This document shows, one piece after another, positions 55,336-64,000 of a DNA stretch of 64,000 bases (within the stretch, counting starts at the first letter, position 1; each line of letters opens with the position of its first letter). The position numbers and the translations under genes are program-made. Source of the stretch: Adiantum capillus-veneris (lineage: Eukaryota > Streptophyta > Polypodiopsida > Polypodiales > Pteridaceae); the NCBI GenBank assembly GCA_014529385.2, contig CM043947.1, positions 131,093,891 to 131,157,890 of the forward strand, in the 5' to 3' direction. The notes below the pieces were generated by a model. It was not told the DNA's origin. It did not search any database and saw only the letters and a list, made by a program, of their open reading frames with translations.

Positions 55336-56175
55336 TCATGGGAAGACAAGGGAAAATTCTTGGAGATATAGTGTCTAAAAATGGCATAGCTACCGATATT
55401 GAAAAAATTCATGCCATTACTGATTTGCCTAAACCAACAACAGTCAAAGGGGTACAAGCCTTCATGGAACATTGTGGATATTACCGACGGTTCATCTACA
55501 TGTATGCTATAATTGCAAAACCCATGTATAGCTTGATTACGCACTTTGAATGGACCGAGGCATGTGAAGAATCCTTCATAAAGCTTAAGCAAGCTCTCAC
55601 CTCAGCTCCAATATTGAAAGCACTCGATTGGGATAAGGTATTCCACGTACACATAGATGCTTCAAATTTTGCTATTGGTTGTATACTAGCCCAACCAAGA
55701 GATGGGAACATTGACTTTCCTATTTCTTATGCTAGTAGACAATTAAATATGGCAGAATTACACCACCACTGAAAGAGAAGGACTAGGAATGATCTATGCC
55801 GCTAAAAAGTATAGACATTACCTATTGGCCAACAAGTTTGTGTTCTTTGTGGACCACCAAGCTTTGTTATATTTGTTCAACAAGCCATGCAGCACAGGAA
55901 GAATAGTGAGATGGTTCATCATTCTTCTCGAATTTGATTTCACTGTGGTTGTTAAAAAAGGCACTACACATCAACGAGCAGATCATTTGTCCAGGATTGT
56001 TTCAGGGGAATCACCTAAAGGGGTAGATGATGATCTACCAGATTCCTATTTGTTCTTCGTGGAAATGATACCTAGATGGTCGGAAAAAAAAATTTCATTG
56101 ATGACAATAGCTCAAGTGGATTCACCAGTTCCTATTATAGTTGAATTAATCGAGCAATCAGCTATCTCATCAATT
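55336..56175 (+). pseudogene. Element B RT thumb and RNase H
   Basis: Thumb and connection: GDIVSKNGIATDIEKIHAI and GVQAFMEHCGYYRRFIYMYA. RNase H: VFHVHIDASNFAIGCILAQP and SYASRQLN, a frameshift near 55765 (TTEREGLGMIYAAKKYRHYL), then FVDHQALLYLFNKPCSTGRI and KKGTTHQRADHLSRIVSGES. DAS, E and DHQAL supply the usual acidic residues. It degrades the RNA strand of the hybrid. A single RNase H domain is seen; no second (archaeal-type) one is recognised. Confidence 0.87.
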
Positions 56176-56452
56176 ACTAGCTGGGAGGCTATATAAAAGA
56201 AATCGAGACGGGATATTGCTTTTATGCATTAAACCTGAAGAAAGGGATGAGTACCTAAGTCAAGCACATGTTACCATAGTAGGAGTTCACTTTGTGGAAG
56301 ACCAAACTATGCAACGAATCTTACGATTTGGAGTATTCTGGCAGACTATGAGAAGAGATGTTCGATCTTTTGTAAAAGATTGCCCTCAATGTCAGAAACA
56401 ACCACCCATTCCTCGTGTGACATTGTTTCAAATGTCACCTGTTCCTACGTAG
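56176..56452 (+). pseudogene. First integrase zinc-binding module (HHCC) of element B
   Basis: In the frame LYKRNRDGILLLCIKPEERD, then QAHVTIVGVHFVEDQTMQRI, then FWQTMRRDVRSFVKDCPQCQ. This is a complete H-x6-H ... C-x2-C integrase N-terminal module with its usual LYxRxxDGILxLC lead-in. It is followed by a short tail and a stop at 56450, not by a catalytic core. A second such module begins about 100 bases later. Either a tandem duplication or a conserved feature of the family. Confidence 0.85.
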
Positions 56453-56461
56453 AGTAACTAT

Positions 56462-57676
56462 TTGGTTACTTACTTATCAAACCGAACATTTCCTGAGGAT
56501 ATGAGTAAACGCCGTCAAAGAAAAACTGAAATGGAAGCAAGAGACTATGCTCTTATTGGGAACCAATTGTATCGGCGAGGTAAAGATCAACATTTGCGTC
56601 TTTGTGCAAATGAAAACGAGTATATTCCGATTATAGCACAAGCACATACTGGATTAGCTGGAGGTCACTTTTCTAGTGAGGCCACCGCAAGAGCAATCTT
56701 GATGGCAGGCATATGGTGGCCAACACTTTTTGCAGATGCCAAAGAATATGTTCGAAGATGTGATGCTTGTCAACTAGCAAAAATGCCAACACGAGTAGAC
56801 AGCATGCCCTTAAGACCAATGATGGGGGCTAGAGCCTTCGCAAAATGGGGTATAGATTTTGTTGGACCGATACAGCCACCTGCCTATAGAACCCAAGCTC
56901 AATTTATCACTGTAGCTACGGAATATTTGACCGAGTGGGCCGAGGCTAAAGCAACCCAAAAGAATGATGCCAGAACCACTGTTGCATTCTTATATGAGTA
57001 TGTATTCGTAAATTATAGACTGCCAATAGATATTGTCAGTGATCGGGGAACTCATTTCCTCAACGAGGTAATAGAGTATCTGCTACATGAGTTTATGGTT
57101 ATCCATAACAAATCATCTCCCTATCACCCACAAGCAAACGGACAAGCTGAGCATACGAATAAAATTCTTAGCTCGGTACTGACCAAAGTGGTTAGTTCAG
57201 GAAGGACAGATTGGGAAATGAATCTCCATGTTGCTCTATGGGCTTATCGAGTTTCATTCAAAATGGCTTTAAATGCTACACCCGTTAACCTTGTTTATGG
57301 TCTTGATGCCATACTGCCAATAGAATTTCTATTGCCGACCTTAAGGGTAGCACAGACTCTTGAGTGGACTCGACAGGAATTGTCAGAAAGACTTGAAGAT
57401 TTGGAAAAGCTAGACGAGCAAAGGCTAACTACTGTAGCTCAAATCTATGCACAAAAGAGGAAACAAAAACAATTTTTTGATTCCCACTTAATCACCAAAA
57501 TTTTCAAGAAAGAGGACTTAGTTCTAGTCTATTCCCTTAAGCAACACATTCCCAAGTTTAAGAAAAAGGAGAATGGACCATTTATCATTGAAGATTTATC
57601 TCCAAGTGGAGCAGTAAAATTGTCAACCATAGATGGTGAACCAATGGCTAATTGGATTAGTGGATGTCGTTTATAG
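56462..57676 (+). CDS. Integrase with second zinc-binding module, element B
   Basis: The longest intact frame in the window, 404 codons. Module: YALIGNQLYRRGKDQHLRLC, AHTGLAGGHFSSEATARAIL, WWPTLFADAKEYVRRCDACQ (HHCC). Core: KWGIDFVGPIQPPAY, DIVSDRGTHFLNEVIEYL, HPQANGQAEHTNKILSSVL, so the D, D and E of the DDE triad are all present. The C-terminus has AYRVSFKMALNATPVNLVYG and KKEDLVLVYSLKQHIPKF, a normal gypsy integrase tail without a chromodomain. It is part of Pol rather than a free gene, so the first Met is only the first after a stop. No break inside it, unlike all neighbours. Confidence 0.88.
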   Translation: MVTYLSNRTFPEDMSKRRQRKTEMEARDYALIGNQLYRRGKDQHLRLCANENEYIPIIAQAHTGLAGGHFSSEATARAILMAGIWWPTLFADAKEYVRRCDACQLAKMPTRVDSMPLRPMMGARAFAKWGIDFVGPIQPPAYRTQAQFITVATEYLTEWAEAKATQKNDARTTVAFLYEYVFVNYRLPIDIVSDRGTHFLNEVIEYLLHEFMVIHNKSSPYHPQANGQAEHTNKILSSVLTKVVSSGRTDWEMNLHVALWAYRVSFKMALNATPVNLVYGLDAILPIEFLLPTLRVAQTLEWTRQELSERLEDLEKLDEQRLTTVAQIYAQKRKQKQFFDSHLITKIFKKEDLVLVYSLKQHIPKFKKKENGPFIIEDLSPSGAVKLSTIDGEPMANWISGCRL

Positions 57677-58516
57677 AAATACAATTTGTCACTAACCAAT
57701 GAATTGCTAGAGTGAATGCATGCAGTCAAACAAAGGAAGATGAAGTGACAACAGGTTATTGATGAAGCCCAAGAGGAAGCTAGACTTCGGGTGCTCAAGC
57801 ATAAAGCTGCTCTCAAGAATCAACAGATACCGATTACCATCAACACTTTGGAACTATATGATCGACAATGGACATTACCTAAAGACGGAGTTTCAACAGA
57901 TGATGACTGGTTAGGTGGAATAGATCTCCGCATCAAAGTACGGCTCAACAATCATAGCACCAATGCTTTGGTAGACACAGGAGCTAGAGTGAATGCAACC
58001 AGTTATTCCACATACAAGAAAGCAACAAGTCAAGCATTGACTGCAGTAATAACGACAATCAAAGGATGCAACAAGAACCTAACTCCAACATTGGGAGTAG
58101 TCAACTTGAACGTGGTAGTACATGGATGTTCATGTCCGCATCAGTTTGTATGCTTGCCAGATGAACACATGAATGAGACGATAATTGTTGGCATTCCTTG
58201 GATGCGTACATACAAAGCAGTACCAGATTGGGATACAAATCAGCTAAAGCTATCACTTAAAGGAGGGCAACTCATTGTTCCTATTGCACCAAGCAAAGAG
58301 GAATGGAAAAGATGCAATCAGAGTACCAATCCACGAAGTAAATCTTCTGCATCCCCTCGACAAACAAATGCTCCAAGTAGCATGCAAGGAGTCATGCAAA
58401 TTTGGGTACCAAGAGCACAACTTGTGGATAAACCAATCAGATATGGGTGCCTAAAATTTCACCAAAGAAACATAAGACGGTTCCAAGGATTCAAGCACAG
58501 AATCGAGCATCTATGA
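57677..58516 (+). CDS. Downstream ORF with a second retropepsin-like domain, element B
   Basis: Open from 57791 (perhaps from about 57680 with stops at 57675 and 57714-57748) to 58516, 241 codons. After a helical lead (RVLKHKAALKNQQIPITINT) comes LRIKVRLNNHSTNALVDTGA, with DTGA (Asp codon at 57974) preceded by a hydrophobic strand. Then follow NLNVVVHGCSCPHQFVCLPD and ETIIVGIPWMRTYKAVPDWD. DTGA plus a distal IIVGIPW about 70 residues later is the aspartic protease pattern. This domain is additional to the DSGA protease upstream of RT. The C-terminal third is basic and Ser/Gln-rich. Function unknown; a decayed or repurposed protease is possible. Confidence 0.7.
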
Positions 58517-58983
58517 ACAAGGAACCTAACATGAAAAAGTTTTGGAAGAAAAATGAGCACTTATCTTCTCCACACAATGCAAAACCAATCAAACAGTGGC
58601 AAGTTAAGTCTCAATAGACTCTCAAAAACCATGCACCGAGCAGACCGAGCTACCAGTGGCGAGAAAAAGCTCGACAACCGTCTAAAGTGCTCCCAACAAC
58701 TCAAGCAATCAGCATGCTTATACACCCTGATGGTACTATCAAACAGAGAGCACAAAGGCTATAAGATTTGCTCTTTGGAAGACATCAACAGCAAACCTCG
58801 ACATCGGAAACCCTCGAGTTATTTACACAAGACCCAGCTCTTGCACAACATTATGAGTTGAATTGCATTGCTCTTCATATCATGGTAGAGCTAATCACAG
58901 CTATGCATAGACACAATTGTTCGACCCATACACGCAGTCGTCCCGGAGAACGCCATCTAGGAGAGGTGGAAGGGTACTACTAA
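58517..58983 (+). pseudogene. C-terminal continuation of the downstream ORF
   Basis: After a stop at 58514, frames overlapping 58553-58861 and 58768-58983 can be followed. They include AISMLIHPDGTIKQRAQRL, a stop or shift, then LELFTQDPALAQHYELNCIA and HTRSRPGERHLGEVEGYY. I do not recognise the family. It lies between the retropepsin-like ORF and the polypurine tract, so it belongs to the element rather than to a host gene. Frames are broken at least twice. Confidence 0.4.
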
Positions 58984-59010
58984 ATACTAAGTAATTAAGG
59001 GCAATGTTTG

Positions 59011-59026
59011 AAGAGGGAGGAAAAAG
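59011..59026 (+). other. Polypurine tract (element B)
   Basis: AAGAGGGAGGAAAAAG, 16 purines, about 27 bases after the last ORF. It should precede the 3' LTR, but the following sequence (TTTCATGTTAACTTGTG) does not match the TGTTAGCAGC start of the family's LTR. Confidence 0.65.
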
Positions 59027-59621
59027 TTTCATGTTAACTTGTGATTTTTTGTAAAATTACCTAATAATGCTCTTATAATTCATCAACAAGGGAAAATTCA
59101 CTGATAATATCTTCCCGATGAGTATAAATAGTGTATATACTATCAGAAAATCATCAAAAATAGTCCTTTTTTGGGTTTTTTTAATCATTTTTGTTGAAAA
59201 GGAGGCTTAAAAATGGAGAAATCCAACAAAAAACAATAAAGCTATGTTTTTCAAGGGATTTTCTTAATTACTGGATTTTCACTTTGCTTTTTTAGAGCAT
59301 TTTTCTATTTTCTTTGATTTTTTCAAATAAATAGGTCAAAAATTAATAATAAATAGCAGGAAAGCTCAGATAAAAAAATGGAAGACATGATGGTGATCAT
59401 AAAGACAAGGCAGACAAGTACAAAAATTTTCAACGAAATCAGAAGATGGAAGCGGGAAGGCCAAATTAGGCGGCCAAGCCTACTTTTGCAAAATTCTTGT
59501 TGAATGAGCAACAGGAATCTGATTTGGGAAATTTTTAAGCCTAACATAGACTTCACGGCCTAATAGGACTAACGGGGGAATCTAGGGAAAATTGGTTCGG
59601 GAAGTCCAGGTATAGATATCC
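59027..59621. other. Non-coding spacer after element B
   Basis: AT-rich sequence including TATAAATAG at about 59122 within an imperfect inverted repeat (GATAATATC...TATACTATC). A TGTTAAC at 59032 could be the start of an unrelated LTR, but I cannot find its partner. Confidence 0.3.
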
Positions 59622-60280
59622 AGCTTAGGCTAAAACCACCTCATTTCCACTTGGAAATTTGCAGAGAGAGCATTTTGGCTTCTTTCGTGCGTCATTTTCG
59701 GCGCCCACAGTTGACCTTTTTCAGCGCCGTCTCACACGAGACATGAGGGGTAAGTTCCTTACTAATCAATGATCCATTTTGTACGTTCGGTGGCTAGTCT
59801 AAAGCCCTAGAAAAAACCCTAGAAGCCGAGCAATGCACGAAGACCGACGACCTAAAGGTGACCATAGCGGCCTGCCAGCTTGACCAAATCGGATGGGATT
59901 TGAACCATAGCATGCCCTAACATAATAGAAATATTCCATAATAGAACATAATAGGTGGTTTTAGCTTAGGCTAAAACCACCTCATTTCCACTTGGAACTT
60001 TGCAGAGAGAGCATTTTGGCTTCTTTCGTGCGTCATTTTCGGCGCCCACAGTTGACCTTTTTCAGAGCCGTCTCACACGAGACATGAGGGGTAAGTTCCT
60101 TACTAATCAATGATCCATTTTGTACGTTCGGTGGCTAGTCTAAAGCCCTAGAAAAAACCCTAGAAGCCGAGCAATGCACGAAGACCGACGACCTAAAGGT
60201 GACCATAGCGGCCTGCCAGCTTGACCAAATCGGATGGGATTTGAACCATAGCATGCCCTAACATAATAGAACTATTCCAT
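59622..60280. repeat. 341-bp near-identical tandem duplication
   Basis: AGCTTAGGCTAAAACCACCT starts at 59622 and again at 59963. The two copies run in parallel through TTCGGCGCCCACAGTTGACC, TGTACGTTCGGTGGCTAGTC and CCTAACATAATAGAA with only a few differences, so the duplication is recent relative to the decay elsewhere. Confidence 0.9.
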
Positions 60281-61032
60281 ACCATCAGATGATCATTCGG
60301 CTGGGGTCAAGGGGGTCCTCAGTAGAGAATTAGGGTTTTTTCGGAACGGCCAGAATTCCGACCTGACTCCACAGATGACTTGCTAATGAGGCTCATATAC
60401 AATGTATATGATTGGTTTGGAGAAATCCATCAAGTAAAGCCCTCGAAAAGCGGAAAACGGCTCCAAGGTTACAAAGCGTCAAACTCAACATACGAGGCCA
60501 AATTGCCTCCAAATTAGCCAGAATTGGACAGGTACCTTCACGATGATGTTATGGATGTAAGGTTTCCAGTTTCTAAAACCTTAAAGGTTGTATAAAGATT
60601 AATCAAACTGATATGATTATTGAAAATGCAATGTAGATTGTCCGACCATGGCAAATATTGGTATTTTTGGAATCTTAAGCACAACAAACCCTAGGCTAGA
60701 AATTTTCAGAATTGAATTCGGAAAAACTGGCATAGTTATGACCCCTGGAAGTTTACACTGTGAATTGAGTAAAATAGGTAAAATTGAAGGGTTGCAGTAA
60801 TCATTTAAGCATAAACTTTATTAAAGGTCTCCAAGATATTTACCAATTAAGAAAAAATAGGTCAAATTATAGAAAAATTGACATTTTAAAAGCTGGCAGG
60901 TAATGGGAGGGTCATCACTGACCTTCCAGGGACTCATTTAGCAGCAGGGGGCGTTTTTTGACTTGCTGGGGACTGCTTGAACTTCAAGCAACTGCCTTTT
61001 ACAGCCTGTGAGAGCTTGTGAGTGCCAAAAAA

Positions 61033-61043
61033 CTATAAATAAG
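61033..61043 (+). promoter_or_regulatory. TATA box candidate
   Basis: CTATAAATAAG followed about 45 bases later by GACACACTCTCTCTCATC, much like the arrangement at 38603. Possible promoter of a retroelement LTR or of the exon-like ORF at 63391. Confidence 0.4.
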
Positions 61044-61329
61044 ACCCCTTGCTTCATAATTTGACAGACTCGGAGCCTTGACACACTCTCTCTCATCTAA
61101 AGAGACGGCTACGCATAAATCATTAGAGATTAATCTCTAATTGATTAACCTAAACGGTGATTAGTTTAATATTTCTTAATTAGCAAGGTTAGATTAAGCT
61201 ATTTTATTAATAAATCAAAGATTAGGCCTATGTATACTCATAAATCCTCTCTTAATTAATTATTATCTGCTGATTGTTGTAATTAAGCTTGGTAATGTTA
61301 AGCTAATTAATTATCCTATCATATTAGTA

Positions 61330-62960
61330 CTGAAATTAGCTAAATTAACCATGAATTAAGCTTCGATTAAGTTGAGCTAATTATCAGAGCTACATTAGAT
61401 AGTCATTAAGCTAGGAAAATTATCCTATATTTTTTGAGTAATTTTCCTAATTAATTAGGCAAAATTACACTGTTTTTTAGAGAAAATTAAAGGGAAAAAT
61501 AATCAAACTAGTCCCAAATGCCATGATATATTTATCAGTGGTTAATTAGGTGTTAAGGAAACCGTGATAATTAGGAGAAGCTCAGAAAACTAATCTAGCT
61601 AATCACTTTAGCCAAAATCCTCTGTTTTTTGAGCAATTTAAATAGAGAAAATTAGTAAATTGATTTCAAATGCCATGATATATTTATCAGTGGTTAATCA
61701 AGTGCTAAAGAAACTATGATAATTAGGAGACGCTGCGAAATTTAATCTAGCTAATTACTTTAGTAGAAATACTCTGTTTTTTGAGCAATTTAAATAGGGA
61801 AAATTAGTAAATTGATTTCAAATGCCATGATGTATTTATCAGTGGTTAATTAGGTGTTAAAAAACCCGTAATAATTAGAAGATATTCAGATAATTAATTT
61901 AGATAATTACTTTAGAAGAAATACTCTGTTTTTTGAGCAATTTAAATGGGAGAAATTAGTAAATTGATTTCAAATGCCATGATATATTTATCAATGGTTA
62001 AATAGATGTTAAGAAACCCGTGATAATTAGTATAAGCTCAGATAACTAATCTAGCTAATTACTTTAGCAAAAATACTCTATTTTTAGAGAAAATGAAATA
62101 CGAAAAAATTAGTAAATTATGTGCTATAATTGCATGCTATTTATCAGAGTTGTATTATAATGTAAATAGGTCGTGATAATTATGCCAAGGTTAGAAAAGT
62201 CAAATTACACTATTTTTAGCTGAAAACTAAAGAGGAAAATTAGTAAATCGTGCTACATGATTACATGCTATTTATCAGAGATATATTATAGGGTAAAGAG
62301 GTCGTGATAATTCTACCAAGGTTAGAAAAGTAGTATAGCTATTTATCTAAGTCAAATTACACTATTTTTAGCTAAAAACTAAAGAGGGAAATTCGTAAAT
62401 CATGCTATATGATTACATGCTATTTATCAGAGCTATATTAAAGGGTAAAGAGGCCGTGATAATTATGTCAAGGTTAGAAAAGTAGTATAGATATTTATCT
62501 AAGTCAAATTATACTATGTTTAGCTAAAAAACTAAGGAGGGAAATTAGTAAATTGTGTGCTATAATTACATGCTATTTATCAGAGCTGTATTATAGGGTA
62601 AAGAGGCCGTGATAATTATGCCAAGGTTAGAAAACTAGTATAGATATTTATCTAAATCAAAATATACTAATTTTGGTGAAAATATCAAGGGTGAAATTAG
62701 TAAATCATGCTATATGATTACATTCTATTTATCACAGTTATCTTACATAATAAGGAGGCTGTGATAAATATTTCAAGGTTAGAAAAGTAGTATAAGTATT
62801 TATTTAAGTCAAATTATCCTAATTTTAGCTAAAAATTAAAGATGAAATATATATAACTAAGTTGGAAAATAATATGATAAATACCAGAGGTCAAAAATAT
62901 CATAATCTACTTGTGGTAATTATACCATAGTTAATTAGTGAGTTTATGAAATTATAATTG
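61330..62960. repeat. Tandem array of ~152-bp AT-rich repeats, about 11 units
   Basis: The marker TGCCATGATATATTTATCAG or its later form TACATGCTATTTATCAGAG recurs with its TTTATCAG part near 61381, 61532, 61684, 61837, 61988, 62144, 62273, 62425, 62578, 62730 and, weakly, 62882. Spacing is 151 to 156 bases with one shorter step of about 131. Each unit also holds GTGATAATTA and a TAGTAAATT block. The first units carry CTCTGTTTTTTGAGCAATTT, the later ones TTACACTATTTTTAGCT, so the array has two subfamilies. Confidence 0.85.
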
Positions 62961-63390
62961 ACCAAAAGTCCCATTTTTAGCAAATGATTAATTAAAATAA
63001 ATAGACCTTGTGGTTAAAAGTTTTTAGAAAAATTATAGTAAGTGTAAACCTATGCTATCAAGCTAAGGAAATGAAATCTTTAAGAGAAATTAAATACAAT
63101 AAATATTGAGCCAAAATAAGTAGATTATTAGCTTAAAAGTTGATGGGAAAATTAGGAAAAAGATATAGAAAATTATAAGAAAGTTAGGAGAGCTTAGAAA
63201 CCCCTTAGGGAAGCGGTGGAAAAAGTTATCATGCCTATATAGACAAATAAGAAATTACTAGGTCAAGAATTTATCAATTAAGACTATAAATTTAACCTTG
63301 GATGGGTTACAGTTGAATACAAAGGTTAAGTTTAGATTTTGAATTATTTACCTAATGATTAGACGTCCTTTTTATAAGGATAAGAAGTTA

Positions 63391-63555
63391 TGGTACAAAA
63401 AAAAGAACTCGAGCAAATACTACATCTGATGATGAGGACGTAGCTCCAAAACGAACTAGAGCGTCGCACGACGACGAATCCGGGCCTAGTAGTAGGCCTA
63501 TGGAGGAGAGTCTTCAGGTGCCAGCGCAGCAGCAGATGACCAATCAATCCCAGGT
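63391..63555 (+). pseudogene. Short exon-like ORF with basic N-terminus
   Basis: Around an ATG at 63390 the sequence reads, with one frame adjustment in an eight-A run, KKRTRANTTSDDEDVAPKRT, ESGPSSRPMEESLQVPAQQQ and MTNQSQ, up to CAG|GTGGGT, a possible splice donor at 63552. The style (basic TR-rich start, acidic patch, Q-rich end) resembles the first part of plant gypsy Gag. Parallel to the ORF at 38822-38994. The remaining 63556-64000 is non-coding as far as I can see. Confidence 0.35.
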
Positions 63556-64000
63556 GGGTGTTCCATTATTCAATTAAGTCTTTAATTAGTTTAAGTTCTT
63601 TTATAAGTTAGCATTGCATACGTAAGAAGGATAAACTGGCTGAAAACGGAAGGTAACTTCCAGCGTGCAATTGTTTATAATGTAGGAAAGAATTGTTTGG
63701 TTTAAAAATGGTTTAATTAGGAAAGATATGTTTGATCATCCTTAAGATAGCTTGTCTCAAGACACCTTCGACTCCTTAGTATAAATTGATGATAATGATT
63801 GGCTTTCTAGCCACGGTTAAGTCGATTACCCCCATGAACGATGGGTTTCTACTCCCTGTCTTGTCTTGATGTTTCTACATAAGTTAGGATACCGTTTTTA
63901 TCCTAGGGGAGCCGCCCGGTTGTATGGGCAATTGGTTTGGTGTATGGGCACCCGGAACCTTGGGTGGGGGTTTATTCCACTCCGGATTTGAATAAGGAAT

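Noticed and set aside
59695-59720. Primer binding site from GGCGCCCACAG
   Set aside because: It resembles primer-site phrases of some Ty3 elements, but no LTR end precedes it and it lies inside a duplicated block without downstream gag.

Overview
The window looks like a repeat-dense stretch of nuclear DNA from a land plant with a large genome. Plant-type Ty3/gypsy and Ty1/copia retrotransposons, hAT relics and a CACTA-like element sit among long AT-rich spacers and many (GA/CT)n tracts. A retrocopy-like SAR1 relic and a psbY-like fragment fit a photosynthetic eukaryote. Retroelement style and decay would suit a gymnosperm or fern, but I cannot fix the taxon. I see no intact host gene, rRNA, tRNA or CRISPR array. 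Almost every coding stretch is broken by stops and frameshifts.

Layout. 1-3640: one Ty3 chromodomain element whose RT half is on + and whose RNase H-integrase-chromodomain half is on -, as if a central segment had been inverted. 4855-9000: Ty3 RT scrap, half of a CACTAGG-ended DNA transposon, psbY-like relic, SAR1 pseudogene, microsatellites. 9100-10420: hAT transposase relic, then a cluster of ~60-bp repeats. 12260-19995: a second CACTAGG element split by a ~6.7-kb insertion with an 8-bp target duplication; the insertion carries two inverted MITE copies and a strong hairpin. 20400-24400: microsatellites, hAT C-terminal relic, kinase-like pseudogene, another ~60-bp repeat cluster. 25908-37607: a Ty3 element (tRNA-iMet type primer site) whose 5' LTR was hit by a copia element (26916-32096); it has lost RNase H and most of integrase, and its 3' LTR is fused to a second gag copy.

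38600-39839 holds a promoter-like first-exon structure with a minisatellite. 39840-58983 holds two nested copies (A, and B inserted into A's pol) of a Ty3 family with ~910-bp LTRs, a tRNA-Asp-like primer site and a leader made of ~287-bp repeats, each centred on a 22-bp palindrome. B shows an unusual pol: protease, RT, RNase H, two consecutive integrase zinc-binding modules, integrase core, and a downstream ORF with a second retropepsin-like domain. A complete 1.34-kb CACTAGG transposon sits in B's leader. 59000-64000 is non-coding up to a short exon-like ORF near 63.4 kb; it carries a 341-bp duplication and an array of ~152-bp AT-rich repeats.

Nesting order from the sequence: Ty3 LTR before copia; A before B before the CACTAGG transposon in B's leader; CACTAGG element at 12260 before the 6.7-kb insertion. 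The candidates for something undescribed are the A/B family's doubled zinc-binding and protease modules and its palindromic leader repeats.
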